Shown here: positions 1 to 5,101 of the stretch, piece after piece
How positions within the stretch are numbered: position 1 is the first letter of the stretch
How the letters are laid out: the number at the start of each line of letters is the position of its first letter
Assembly: GCA_026990615.1 (NCBI GenBank)
Contig: JALXDB010000323.1
Coordinates: 1-5,101, forward strand
DNA: 5,101 bases
Reading direction: 5' to 3'
Source of the DNA: Spirochaetota bacterium
Lineage (GTDB): Bacteria; Spirochaetota; B62-G9
Translations under genes and position numbers: made by a program
Notes under the pieces: model-generated
The model's database searches: none
What the model was told of the DNA's origin: nothing
Seen by the model: the letters and a program-made list of their open reading frames with translations, nothing else

Positions 1-1
1 T

Positions 2-643
2 AACAGCTATTATCTTGATGACCTGAGGCGTGCAGAAGATTTGAAACCCAGCGGAATACGGTACATGGATGCCGGTATATCCGGAGGTATATGGGGATTG
101 GAAGTTGGATACTGCTCAATGATAGGAGGAGATAAGAAGGATTTTGATTACATAGAACCTATTTTGAAAACTTTAGCTCCAGAGGACGGCTACCTTTACT
201 GCGGCCCGGTAGGAGCGGGTCACTTTGTCAAGATGGTCCACAACGGCATAGAATATGCCGTGATGGAGGCCTATGGAGAGGGTTTCGAGCTTCTTGAAGC
301 ATCCCCTTACGGCAAACATCTGGATTATTCAAAGGTTGCCCATCTCTGGAATCAGGGAAGTGTGATACGCTCCTGGCTATTAGAACTACTTGAACTGGCA
401 TTTTCAAAAGATCCAAAACTTGAATCCATAGAGGGTTATGTAGAGGATTCAGGCGAAGGAAGGTGGACAGTCCTTGAAGCTGTAAAGTACGGAGTACCGG
501 CCACCGCGATTGCCCATGCACTTTTTAAGCGGTTCCAATCCAGAAACAACAATCTTTTCTCCGACAGAGTACTTGCCGCTTTAAGAAAGGAGTTCGGTGG
601 TCATCCTGTAAAGAAAAAATCTGAAAAATCCATAGATAAGTAA
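2..643 (+). CDS. gnd: 6-phosphogluconate dehydrogenase, decarboxylating (3' part)
   Basis: Oxidises 6-phosphogluconate to ribulose-5-phosphate and CO2 in the cytosol, the last step of the oxidative pentose phosphate branch. The reading frame is open from base 2, upstream of the TTG at 41, and the residues before that TTG (NSYYLDDLRRAEDL) already fit the family, so the gene is cut by the window edge and the true start is outside. The visible 213 residues begin near the end of the Rossmann domain. The substrate motif SGGIWGLE is at visible residues 27-34. The catalytic helix KMVHNGIEY is at 77-85, with the expected Lys77, His80, Asn81 and Glu84. The helical C-terminal domain follows, with GSVIRSWLLEL and EDSGEGRWT. 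Its size suits the short (about 300-residue) YqeC-like class rather than the 470-residue class. Cofactor preference cannot be judged because the nucleotide-binding start is missing. The last ten residues are a lysine-rich tail. zwf follows after 61 bases, probably in the same operon. Confidence 0.95.
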   Translation, partial: NSYYLDDLRRAEDLKPSGIRYMDAGISGGIWGLEVGYCSMIGGDKKDFDYIEPILKTLAPEDGYLYCGPVGAGHFVKMVHNGIEYAVMEAYGEGFELLEASPYGKHLDYSKVAHLWNQGSVIRSWLLELLELAFSKDPKLESIEGYVEDSGEGRWTVLEAVKYGVPATAIAHALFKRFQSRNNNLFSDRVLAALRKEFGGHPVKKKSEKSIDK

Positions 644-704
644 TAATTCAATATGATTCAACTGGTTAATACGAAAAACGAATAGCCTGGAAGGAGAGTT
701 TATT

Positions 705-2258
705 ATGGAGCTGATTACCAACTTTATAAAGATAAGGGGTACATTCTGCATCGAAGAGATACCCAAACCAACCGGTTTTATCATATTCGGAGCTTCAGGT
801 GATCTTACAGCAAGAAAATTAATACCCTCTCTGTTCGGCCTATTTGAGAAAAACCTTCTTCCATCAAATTTTTATATAATTGGGGCTGCCAGAAGCGCTT
901 TAAACGATGAATCATTCAGGCAGAAAATGCTGAACTCCATAATTGAAAAAAATAAGTCGGATTACATCAGCAATGTTAAGCTGTTCCTGGAAAAATGCCA
1001 CTATATCTCCGGCGATTACGACGACCCTTCCCTGTATAAAACGCTGAAACAGAAACTGGAGGCCCTCGATAAGAAAGCCAAAACTAAAATGTCCCATGTT
1101 TTTTATCTTGCCACTCCCCCAACCGTTTACAGAAAAATAATCTCTCATCTTGGTCTGGCAAAGCTAACCAAAGAAAATACGAAACTTGTAGAAAATGTCA
1201 GGGTGGTTGTGGAGAAACCGTACGGTCATGATCTACAGAGTGCAATGGAGCTGGATAAAACATTAAAAAACGTTCTCAATGAAAGACAGATATACAGAAT
1301 AGACCACTATCTGGGCAAGGAAACAGTTCAGAATATTCTTCTCTTCAGATTCGCAAACTCGATATTTGAACCTATATGGAACAGAAACTATATAGAAGAT
1401 ATACAGATTACGGTAGCCGAATCGATAGGAATTGAACACAGGGCGGGTTACTATGAAAAAGCAGGCTTGTTAAGGGATATGTTTCAAAACCATATGCTTC
1501 AGATGCTGTCACTTGTAGCAATGGAACCCCCAATTTCATTTGATGCGGACAGGGTTAGGGATGAAAAGGTAAAACTTTTAAGGGCGATCAGGCCTTTTGA
1601 TAGAGAAATGATAAAAAAGGATATTATAAGGGCTCAATACGACAGGGGGATTATTAATGGAAGAGAAGTTCCCGCTTATCGTGAAGAAGAGGGGGTAAAA
1701 CCGGATTCAAACATAGAAACTTTTGTTGCAGCAAAGATAATGATAGATAACTGGCGCTGGAACGGTGTCCCATTTTATTTGAGAGCTGGAAAACGGCTGG
1801 CAAAGAAAGTTTCCAAAATTGTTATAAGGTTTAAAAGAGTACCACACTCGATGTTTAAACCGCTCACTCCCGATGATCTGGAACCTAACGTTTTAATGTT
1901 CCATGTCCAGCCAGATGAAGGCATTTCTTTAAGGATTCTTGCAAAGCATCCGGGGCCCAAACTCTGCATGGATTCACTTGAGATGGATTTTCAGTACAGC
2001 GACATTGTAAAAGGAGAGCTTCCCGAAGCATACGAAAGGCTTCTGCTTGACTGTATGCTGGGCGACCAGACACTCTTTATACGTGATGACGATATGGAGG
2101 TTTCGTGGTCTCTGTTTACACCCATCCTTAAAACATGGGAGAAGGACCTCGATGGAAAAGAATCAAGCCCCCTTTTATTCTACCCCGCAGGGAGCTGGGG
2201 ACCGGAAAAATCGGAGGAGATTCTAAAACGGGACGGAAGAGAATGGATAAAAATATAA
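705..2258 (+). CDS. zwf: glucose-6-phosphate 1-dehydrogenase
   Basis: Oxidises glucose-6-phosphate to 6-phosphoglucono-lactone with reduction of NADP+ (or NAD+), the entry step of the oxidative pentose phosphate branch. The ATG at 705 has a good ribosome site, AAGGAGAG at 691-698, six bases upstream. The 517-residue product has the usual family length. The dinucleotide-binding motif GASGDLTARK is at residues 29-38. EKPYG is at 170-174. The active-site signature RIDHYLGKE is at 198-206, with the Asp200-His201 pair. LLRDMFQNHMLQ is at 255-266 and carries the second catalytic histidine, His263. YLRAGKRL is at 358-365, and PAGSWGP near the C-terminus (494-500) is typical of bacterial enzymes. The N-terminus before GASGDL is slightly long (about 22 residues), but no later start has a comparable ribosome site. 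It lies between gnd and pgl, which gives a complete three-step pathway. No frameshift or missing key residue is seen. Confidence 0.98.
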   Translation: MELITNFIKIRGTFCIEEIPKPTGFIIFGASGDLTARKLIPSLFGLFEKNLLPSNFYIIGAARSALNDESFRQKMLNSIIEKNKSDYISNVKLFLEKCHYISGDYDDPSLYKTLKQKLEALDKKAKTKMSHVFYLATPPTVYRKIISHLGLAKLTKENTKLVENVRVVVEKPYGHDLQSAMELDKTLKNVLNERQIYRIDHYLGKETVQNILLFRFANSIFEPIWNRNYIEDIQITVAESIGIEHRAGYYEKAGLLRDMFQNHMLQMLSLVAMEPPISFDADRVRDEKVKLLRAIRPFDREMIKKDIIRAQYDRGIINGREVPAYREEEGVKPDSNIETFVAAKIMIDNWRWNGVPFYLRAGKRLAKKVSKIVIRFKRVPHSMFKPLTPDDLEPNVLMFHVQPDEGISLRILAKHPGPKLCMDSLEMDFQYSDIVKGELPEAYERLLLDCMLGDQTLFIRDDDMEVSWSLFTPILKTWEKDLDGKESSPLLFYPAGSWGPEKSEEILKRDGREWIKI

Positions 2259-2980
2259 AGCCGGAATACATAGTTCAGTCTTTTTCATCCTATGAATCTC
2301 TAAGCTCATCGGCAGCAGAACTTGTAAAGCATACAATGGAGAATACAATATCTACAAGGCCATTATTTACCTTTGTACTGGCAGGTGGGAATACCCCAAA
2401 ACTCATGTATTCAATGCTTGCATCAATAATAGATGAATGGAAAAAGGTTCATCTATTCTGGGGTGATGAAAGATTTGTTCCCCACACCCATAAGGAAAGC
2501 AACTATAAAATGGTGAAGGAATCGTTAATTTCAAAAATAGATATTCCCGGGTCAAACATTCACCCGATCCCAACAGAAGCTATTTCGCCGGAAAAATCGG
2601 CATTGCTTTACGAAAATGACATCAGGTCCTTTTTTAATTCCAGCAGATTCCTGGATTTTCGTTTCGACTGTACAATCCTTGGCATTGGAGAAGATGGGCA
2701 CACCGCATCTCTTTTCCCGGGAAGTCCGGCTTTAAAAGAGAAAAAAAGATGGGTTGTTGATACAACAGCACCTGAAAACTATTCTGTACGAAAACGCATT
2801 ACTCTAACTCTACCAATCATCAACAGGAGCAGATCTATTTTATTTTTAGTTTCAGGAGAGAAAAAGAGGCCTGTAATCGAAGCTATGCTTAACCCGGATT
2901 CTATTAAATATCCCGCACAACTCGTTGAAGGATACGAAAAAACCTACATATACACGGATATAAAAATAAAACACCTATAA
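2243..2980 (+). CDS. pgl: 6-phosphogluconolactonase (DevB/Pgl type)
   Basis: Hydrolyses 6-phosphoglucono-1,5-lactone, the product of zwf, to 6-phosphogluconate, the substrate of gnd. The 245-residue product has the usual length of the DevB/NagB-like family. LAGGNTPK (46-53) is the phosphate-binding loop. WGDERFVP (73-80) and the following SNYKM are typical. LGIGEDGHTASLFP (146-159) carries the conserved catalytic Asp-Gly-His region. RITLTLPIIN (185-194) is the usual C-terminal strand. The frame is open further upstream, to an ATG at 2135, but that adds 36 residues unlike the family and lies wholly inside zwf. The ATG at 2243 is therefore chosen. It overlaps the zwf end by 16 bases and has only a weak GGACGG/GGAAGAG ribosome site nearby, while the stronger GGAGGAG at 2213-2219 is too far away (23 bases). 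This suggests translation coupled to zwf. No other in-frame start lies between that purine run and 2243. Confidence 0.95.
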   Translation: MDKNIKPEYIVQSFSSYESLSSSAAELVKHTMENTISTRPLFTFVLAGGNTPKLMYSMLASIIDEWKKVHLFWGDERFVPHTHKESNYKMVKESLISKIDIPGSNIHPIPTEAISPEKSALLYENDIRSFFNSSRFLDFRFDCTILGIGEDGHTASLFPGSPALKEKKRWVVDTTAPENYSVRKRITLTLPIINRSRSILFLVSGEKKRPVIEAMLNPDSIKYPAQLVEGYEKTYIYTDIKIKHL

Positions 2981-2983
2981 AAA

Positions 2984-3018
2984 GGCCGGCCAATAATAAA
3001 TTGGCATAATTAAACGGC
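2984..3018 (+). terminator. possible weak hairpin terminator after pgl
   Basis: Just after the pgl stop is the self-complementary octamer GGCCGGCC (2984-2991), overlapping a 6-bp stem GCCAAT (2989-2994) / ATTGGC (3000-3005) with loop AATAA. GCCG (2985-2988) can also pair with CGGC (3015-3018) across a nine-base bulge. There is no T-run directly after the stem; the nearest, T6, is around 3033-3038. It is therefore not a textbook intrinsic terminator, but its position suggests a role at the 3' end of the gnd-zwf-pgl transcript. Confidence 0.3.
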
Positions 3019-3234
3019 ATTTAACCATACATTTTTTCCTGTATCTGTAAACTTTCAGATTAAGCTACATTAACTAAGAAAATAACTTTTTCAGCAGCAG
3101 CTAACAGGCTGGATGAGTTTCCTGTAACTCCTCTACCCTATGTAAATGGTTTTTCACAAAGAATCATCATTAATAAACATATCAATAAACTGCTCTATTC
3201 CGTTGAATATTTTTATAGGATTATATCTCACTAC

Positions 3235-3270
3235 CAGATAAACCAACAGTTATCAGAATTTTTTTATCTG
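3235..3270. repeat. 8-base inverted repeat with alternative inner hairpin
   Basis: CAGATAAA (3235-3242) is an exact reverse complement of TTTATCTG (3263-3270), with a 20-base loop. Inside it, GATAA (3237-3241) can instead pair with TTATC (3250-3254), followed shortly by a T7 run (3259-3265), so the two folds exclude each other. The arms are AT-rich and weak. Overlapping the right arm is a compact dyad, CTGTG-T-CACAG (3268-3278). Function unknown; chance is a real alternative. Confidence 0.3.
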
Positions 3271-3309
3271 TGTCACAGCAATAAATCTAACCGGCTTCAT
3301 GATAACCCG

Positions 3310-3322
3310 TAACTAATAGTTA
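3310..3322. repeat. 13-base near-palindrome TAACTAATAGTTA
   Basis: TAACTA (3310-3315) and TAGTTA (3317-3322) are exact inverted copies around one central base. Part of it, TAATAGT (3314-3320), is also complementary to ACTATTA at 3363-3369, and a separate hairpin CCTAT (3338-3342) / ATAGG (3348-3352) lies between. It could be a protein-binding dyad or part of a folded RNA; AT-rich composition makes such matches common. Confidence 0.25.
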
Positions 3323-3523
3323 GACGAATAAAATACTCCTATCTATAATAGGGCTACGATTTACTATTAACCTAATTCTCAATAAATTTACCTTTAACCA
3401 TCAAAACTTAAAAACCCTGCCATGACTGACTTTTTTAAACTTTAACTTGAAGATAAACCATCTGTAAACTTAATTTAATTCTAGCGATTTAAACTTTGCA
3501 GAGAAGCCGTATTTAAAATATAT

Positions 3524-3555
3524 ATTGATGATCAATCATATTATAATTATAATAT
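3524..3555. promoter_or_regulatory. nested palindromes overlapping the promoter, operator-like
   Basis: ATTGAT-G-ATCAAT (3524-3536) is a perfect 6-base dyad covering the -35 box. ATGAT-CA-ATCAT (3528-3539) overlaps it. ATATTATAATTATAATAT (3538-3555) is a perfect 18-base palindrome containing the -10 box. A regulator bound here would block RNA polymerase, so repression is the simplest reading. The first dyad resembles an FNR half-site pair (TTGAT/ATCAA), but with a one-base rather than four-base spacer, so it is not a standard FNR site. Confidence 0.45.
3525..3553 (+). promoter_or_regulatory. sigma-70-type promoter of the sulfur block
   Basis: TTGATG (3525-3530) and a perfect TATAAT (3548-3553) are separated by the ideal 17 bases. 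Transcription would begin near 3560, giving a leader of about 25 bases before the ATG at 3585. A second, weaker candidate overlaps just upstream: TTGCAG (3496-3501), 17 bases, TATATA (3519-3524). A second TATAAT at 3542-3547 lacks a good -35 partner. The TusA, DsrE2 and NifS-type genes are probably transcribed from here. Confidence 0.6.
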
Positions 3556-3584
3556 TAATAAGATTACTTTAAAAGGAGTAAACG

Positions 3585-3818
3585 ATGAGTGAAAACATAA
3601 CTACCATAGTTGATTGTATAAACGATAACTGCCCTATGCCTCTGATAAAAACAAGAAAAGCAATAATGAAGGCAAAACAGGGTGAAATAATAAAGGTAAT
3701 AGGTACACATGAACAATCATACGAAGAGATACCGATGGCACTCGATGCCATGAACCTTAAAATACTTGACAGGGGTAAAGAGAACGGACAATGGTACATT
3801 ATTTTTCAAATCGTTTAA
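3585..3818 (+). CDS. TusA/SirA-family sulfur carrier protein
   Basis: Small cytosolic carrier of the TusA (SirA-like) family, which holds sulfur as a persulfide on one cysteine and passes it between proteins. The 77-residue product has the usual length. The diagnostic motif CPMP is at residues 16-19, at the start of the first helix (CPMPLIKTRKAI), so Cys16 is the expected persulfide site. The IGTHEQSYEEIPMALDAM segment matches the strand and second helix of the fold. The glycine usually found in the DxxGxxCPxP motif is Asn13 here, and there is an extra cysteine, Cys11, five residues before the active one. The ATG at 3585 has AAGGAG (3573-3578) six bases upstream. It is the first gene of the sulfur block, 28 bases before the DsrE2 gene. 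No gene symbol is given: the family also includes YedF- and YeeD-like members with other roles, such as selenium metabolism, and orthology to E. coli TusA cannot be shown. Confidence 0.9.
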   Translation: MSENITTIVDCINDNCPMPLIKTRKAIMKAKQGEIIKVIGTHEQSYEEIPMALDAMNLKILDRGKENGQWYIIFQIV

Positions 3819-3831
3819 TCTAATAAAAAAT

Positions 3832-3849
3832 AAGGAGGTAAATGCTTTG
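3832..3849 (+). promoter_or_regulatory. strong ribosome site that fixes a TTG start
   Basis: AAGGAGGT (3832-3839), complementary to the 16S 3' end over eight bases, lies seven bases before TTG (3847-3849), the in-frame start of the DsrE2 gene. An ATG at 3842-3844 lies only two bases after it and is out of frame, opening an 11-codon frame that stops at once. Its spacing is too short for normal initiation. An in-frame ATG at 3766 lies inside the previous gene without a ribosome site. Confidence 0.8.
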
Positions 3850-4281
3850 TCCCAAAAAGATAAAAACAAAAAAATAACGATTATAGTTCACAGCGGTGAT
3901 TTTGATAAAATTATGAGCGCCTTCATCATTGGAAATGGATTTTTATCCATGGGTGTAGATGTTTCTCTATTCTTTACATTCTGGGGGTTGATGGCCCTTA
4001 AAAAAGGTGGATTTAAAAAGGCCAAGCTTTCAAGGATGAACTTCTGCGGCCTCGGAAAATTAATGATCAAAAAGAGATTAAAAAAATACAATGTTGCAAC
4101 GATTGATGAACTGGCAAAAAGCTTTGTGGAGCTCGGCGGAAAAATCATTGCATGTTCAATGACAATGCAGCTCATGGGCATAAAGAAGGAGGACCTGAGG
4201 GAGGATCTCGTCAGTGAATACGGTACGGTGGGCAGGTACTGTGGCGAAACTCTGAAGTCCGAAAGCTCACTGTTTATCTAA
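3847..4281 (+). CDS. dsrE2: DsrE2-family (DsrE/F-like) sulfur-relay protein
   Basis: Member of the DsrE/DsrF-like superfamily, DsrE2 branch, often labelled a peroxiredoxin-like protein. Relatives bind or transfer sulfane sulfur and are often encoded beside TusA. The TTG start gives 144 residues, normal for the family. After a short charged N-terminus comes the first strand, KKITIIVHSGDFDKI (8-22). It is followed by the hydrophobic family signature FFTFWGLMALKK (42-53) and ACSMTMQLMGI (102-112), where Cys103 is the conserved candidate sulfur-binding residue. Other cysteines are Cys67 (NFCGLGK) and Cys132 near the C-terminus (GRYCGE). The segment at 32-51 is hydrophobic enough to be miscalled a membrane span, but in this fold it is probably buried or membrane-associated. 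It lies 28 bases after the TusA-family gene and 39 before the NifS-type gene. The likely role is to exchange persulfide sulfur with TusA; its exact partner and substrate are inferred. Confidence 0.88.
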   Translation: MSQKDKNKKITIIVHSGDFDKIMSAFIIGNGFLSMGVDVSLFFTFWGLMALKKGGFKKAKLSRMNFCGLGKLMIKKRLKKYNVATIDELAKSFVELGGKIIACSMTMQLMGIKKEDLREDLVSEYGTVGRYCGETLKSESSLFI

Positions 4282-4320
4282 CAAAGATTCAATCTTAACA
4301 GCAAATAAAAGGAGTAAAAA

Positions 4321-5101
4321 ATGACCAGAAGAGAGGTTTATCTCGACAACAATGCAACTACCCGGGTTGACGAAAGAGTTGTTGAAGTTATGAATAGATA
4401 CCATTTAGAGGATTATGCTGTAGCATCTTCACAATTCTCTCATACGCCGGGGATAAAGGCAAAAGAGGCAGTCGACCATGCCAGAGAGGTAATCGCAGGC
4501 AGGATAAATGCAAATCCAAAAGAGATTATCTTTACCTCTGGTGAAACGGAGTCAAACAACCTTGCCATAAAAGGGGTTCTGCTTGCAACAGTGTCAACAA
4601 AACGAACCAAGATAGTTGTTTCAAGCATAGAGCATGTTTCTGTTTTAAACATTGCAAAAAAGTTAAAAAAATGGGGATATCCAGTAGAGTTTATCCCCGT
4701 TGATTCAGAAGGTTTTATAGATATCGATGCATATGAAAGAATCGTAGATGATGAAACTCTCCTTGTAAGTATAATACATGGAAACCACGAAGTTGGAACG
4801 GTGCAGGATTTAAAGCGATTATCTGAAATAGCCCATAAAAAAGGTGCTTATTTCCATACCGATGCAACATACTCTTTTTTGCAGGTCCCGATAGATGTAA
4901 TCGAAGATGGAATAGATCTGCTAACATTTGCCTCCGATAAAATACACGGGCCGAAGGGTGTAGGTGCCCTGTACATTAGAAATGGTGTCAAAATCGAAAA
5001 GATACTTGACGGCGGATACCAGGAGTTTGACCTGAGAGCCGGCGTTGAAAATGTACCCGGCATAGCAGGATTCGGTAAAGCCTGTGAAATTTTTGAAGAA
5101 G
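4321..5101 (+). CDS. NifS/IscS-type cysteine desulfurase homologue, divergent (5' part)
   Basis: Fold-type I PLP enzyme of aminotransferase class V. Relatives remove sulfur from cysteine and hand it on as a persulfide. The ATG at 4321 has AAAAGGAG (4307-4314) six bases upstream. The frame is open to the window end, giving 260 residues of an expected 380-400. Family marks are YLDNNATTRV (7-16), FTSGETESNNLAIKG (71-85), SIEHVSVL (102-109), NHEVGT (155-160), HTDAT (179-183), SDKIHGPKGVGALY (205-218) and LRAGVENVPGI (238-248). PLP lysine Lys207, Asp181, stacking His105 and Thr76 are kept. Compared with E. coli IscS, recalled from memory, several pocket residues differ: Ala75 is Glu75, Asn155 is His156, Gln183 is Tyr184, Ser203 is Ala204, His205 is Asp206, Arg237 is Phe236 and Thr243 is Val242. 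The usual GNPSS-xH motif reads AVASSQFSH. It may be a cysteine desulfurase with altered substrate or rate, a selenocysteine lyase-like enzyme, or another class V enzyme. The catalytic cysteine loop is not visible. Confidence 0.88.
   Translation, partial: MTRREVYLDNNATTRVDERVVEVMNRYHLEDYAVASSQFSHTPGIKAKEAVDHAREVIAGRINANPKEIIFTSGETESNNLAIKGVLLATVSTKRTKIVVSSIEHVSVLNIAKKLKKWGYPVEFIPVDSEGFIDIDAYERIVDDETLLVSIIHGNHEVGTVQDLKRLSEIAHKKGAYFHTDATYSFLQVPIDVIEDGIDLLTFASDKIHGPKGVGALYIRNGVKIEKILDGGYQEFDLRAGVENVPGIAGFGKACEIFEE

Larger units (their letters stand above)
3043..3471. repeat. 12-base direct repeat ATCTGTAAACTT, two copies
   Basis: ATCTGTAAACTT occurs exactly at 3043-3054 and 3460-3471, 417 bases apart within the same gap. 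The shorter core AAACTTT also occurs at 3049-3055, 3437-3443 and 3491-3497. The first copy is also the left arm and loop of a small hairpin, ATCTG (3043-3047) / CAGAT (3056-3060). The copies may be binding sites or remnants of a duplication. In AT-rich DNA a chance match of this length is unlikely but possible. Confidence 0.35.
2981..3584. other. AT-rich intergenic gap, no credible gene
   Basis: About 600 bases between the pentose phosphate and sulfur blocks, clearly richer in A and T than the flanking genes and closed by frequent stops. The longest ATG-initiated reading frame I found by eye on the + strand is a 31-codon stretch at 3146-3241 with no ribosome site. No tRNA or rRNA pattern is visible. 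It holds a small hairpin after pgl (2989-3005), a 12-base direct repeat (3043-3054 and 3460-3471), small inverted repeats (3235-3270, 3268-3278, 3310-3322, 3338-3352), and the promoter and palindromes of the sulfur block at the right end. It is long for a bacterial gap, so an unrecognised small RNA or a decayed gene is possible, but nothing proves either. Confidence 0.6.

Noticed and set aside
2135..2242. Extension of 6-phosphogluconolactonase upstream to the ATG at 2135
   Set aside because: The extra 36 residues do not resemble the family, lie entirely inside zwf in another frame, and have no ribosome site.
3000..3025. Sigma-54 promoter beginning TTGGCAT after pgl
   Set aside because: The downstream -12 TTGC element is absent at the required spacing.
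3146..3241. 31-codon + strand reading frame in the gap
   Set aside because: No ribosome site, composition like the surrounding AT-rich spacer and no recognisable motif.
3525..3535. TTGAT-G-ATCAA as an FNR site
   Set aside because: The half-sites match, but the spacer is one base instead of the four needed for a standard FNR box.
3766..3846. Extension of the DsrE2 protein upstream to the ATG at 3766
   Set aside because: It would overlap the TusA-family gene and has no ribosome site, whereas TTG 3847 follows AAGGAGGT at proper spacing and gives the normal family length.
228..5063. Minus-strand reading frames of 60-100 codons opposite gnd, zwf, the TusA-family, DsrE2 and NifS-type genes
   Set aside because: All are antisense shadows of well-supported + strand genes and show no family motifs.
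4321..5101. NifS-type gene as a decaying pseudogene
   Set aside because: The frame is uninterrupted for 260 codons, it has a good ribosome site, and the PLP lysine and structural motifs are kept; the changes are confined to specific positions.

Overview
The window reads as chromosomal DNA from a moderately AT-rich bacterium. All six genes lie on the + strand, in two blocks separated by an AT-rich gap of about 600 bases. The gene families (short-type 6-phosphogluconate dehydrogenase with zwf and pgl; TusA and DsrE2 sulfur carriers with a NifS-type protein) would fit a Desulfobacterota-like or other deep-branching anaerobe. No taxonomic marker is present, so this placement is a low-confidence inference. 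There are no RNA genes, insertion sequences, CRISPR repeats or phage genes.

Block 1 (2-2980) is a complete oxidative pentose phosphate branch. It holds the 3' part of a decarboxylating 6-phosphogluconate dehydrogenase (gnd, cut by the left edge), an intact glucose-6-phosphate dehydrogenase (zwf), and 6-phosphogluconolactonase (pgl) whose start overlaps the end of zwf by 16 bases. Together they take glucose-6-phosphate to ribulose-5-phosphate and CO2 and yield reduced nicotinamide cofactor. The tight packing and common strand suggest one operon.

The gap (2981-3584) holds no credible gene. It contains a short hairpin just after pgl, several small inverted repeats, a 12-base direct repeat, and at its right end a good sigma-70-type promoter. 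That promoter is overlapped by nested palindromes, including a perfect 18-base one that contains the -10 box, so it looks like a regulated start for block 2.

Block 2 (3585-5101, running off the right edge) is a sulfur-handling cassette: a 77-residue TusA/SirA-family persulfide carrier, a 144-residue DsrE2-family protein that starts at TTG, and the first 260 residues of a NifS/IscS-type PLP enzyme. The most unusual observation is in this last protein. It keeps the PLP lysine, the aspartate that pairs with the pyridine nitrogen and the stacking histidine. However, many other cofactor-pocket residues that are near-invariant in cysteine desulfurases are replaced, so it looks like a divergent sublineage with altered chemistry. 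Next to TusA and DsrE2 it suggests a dedicated, possibly non-canonical, sulfur (or selenium) transfer relay. The catalytic cysteine loop lies beyond the window.
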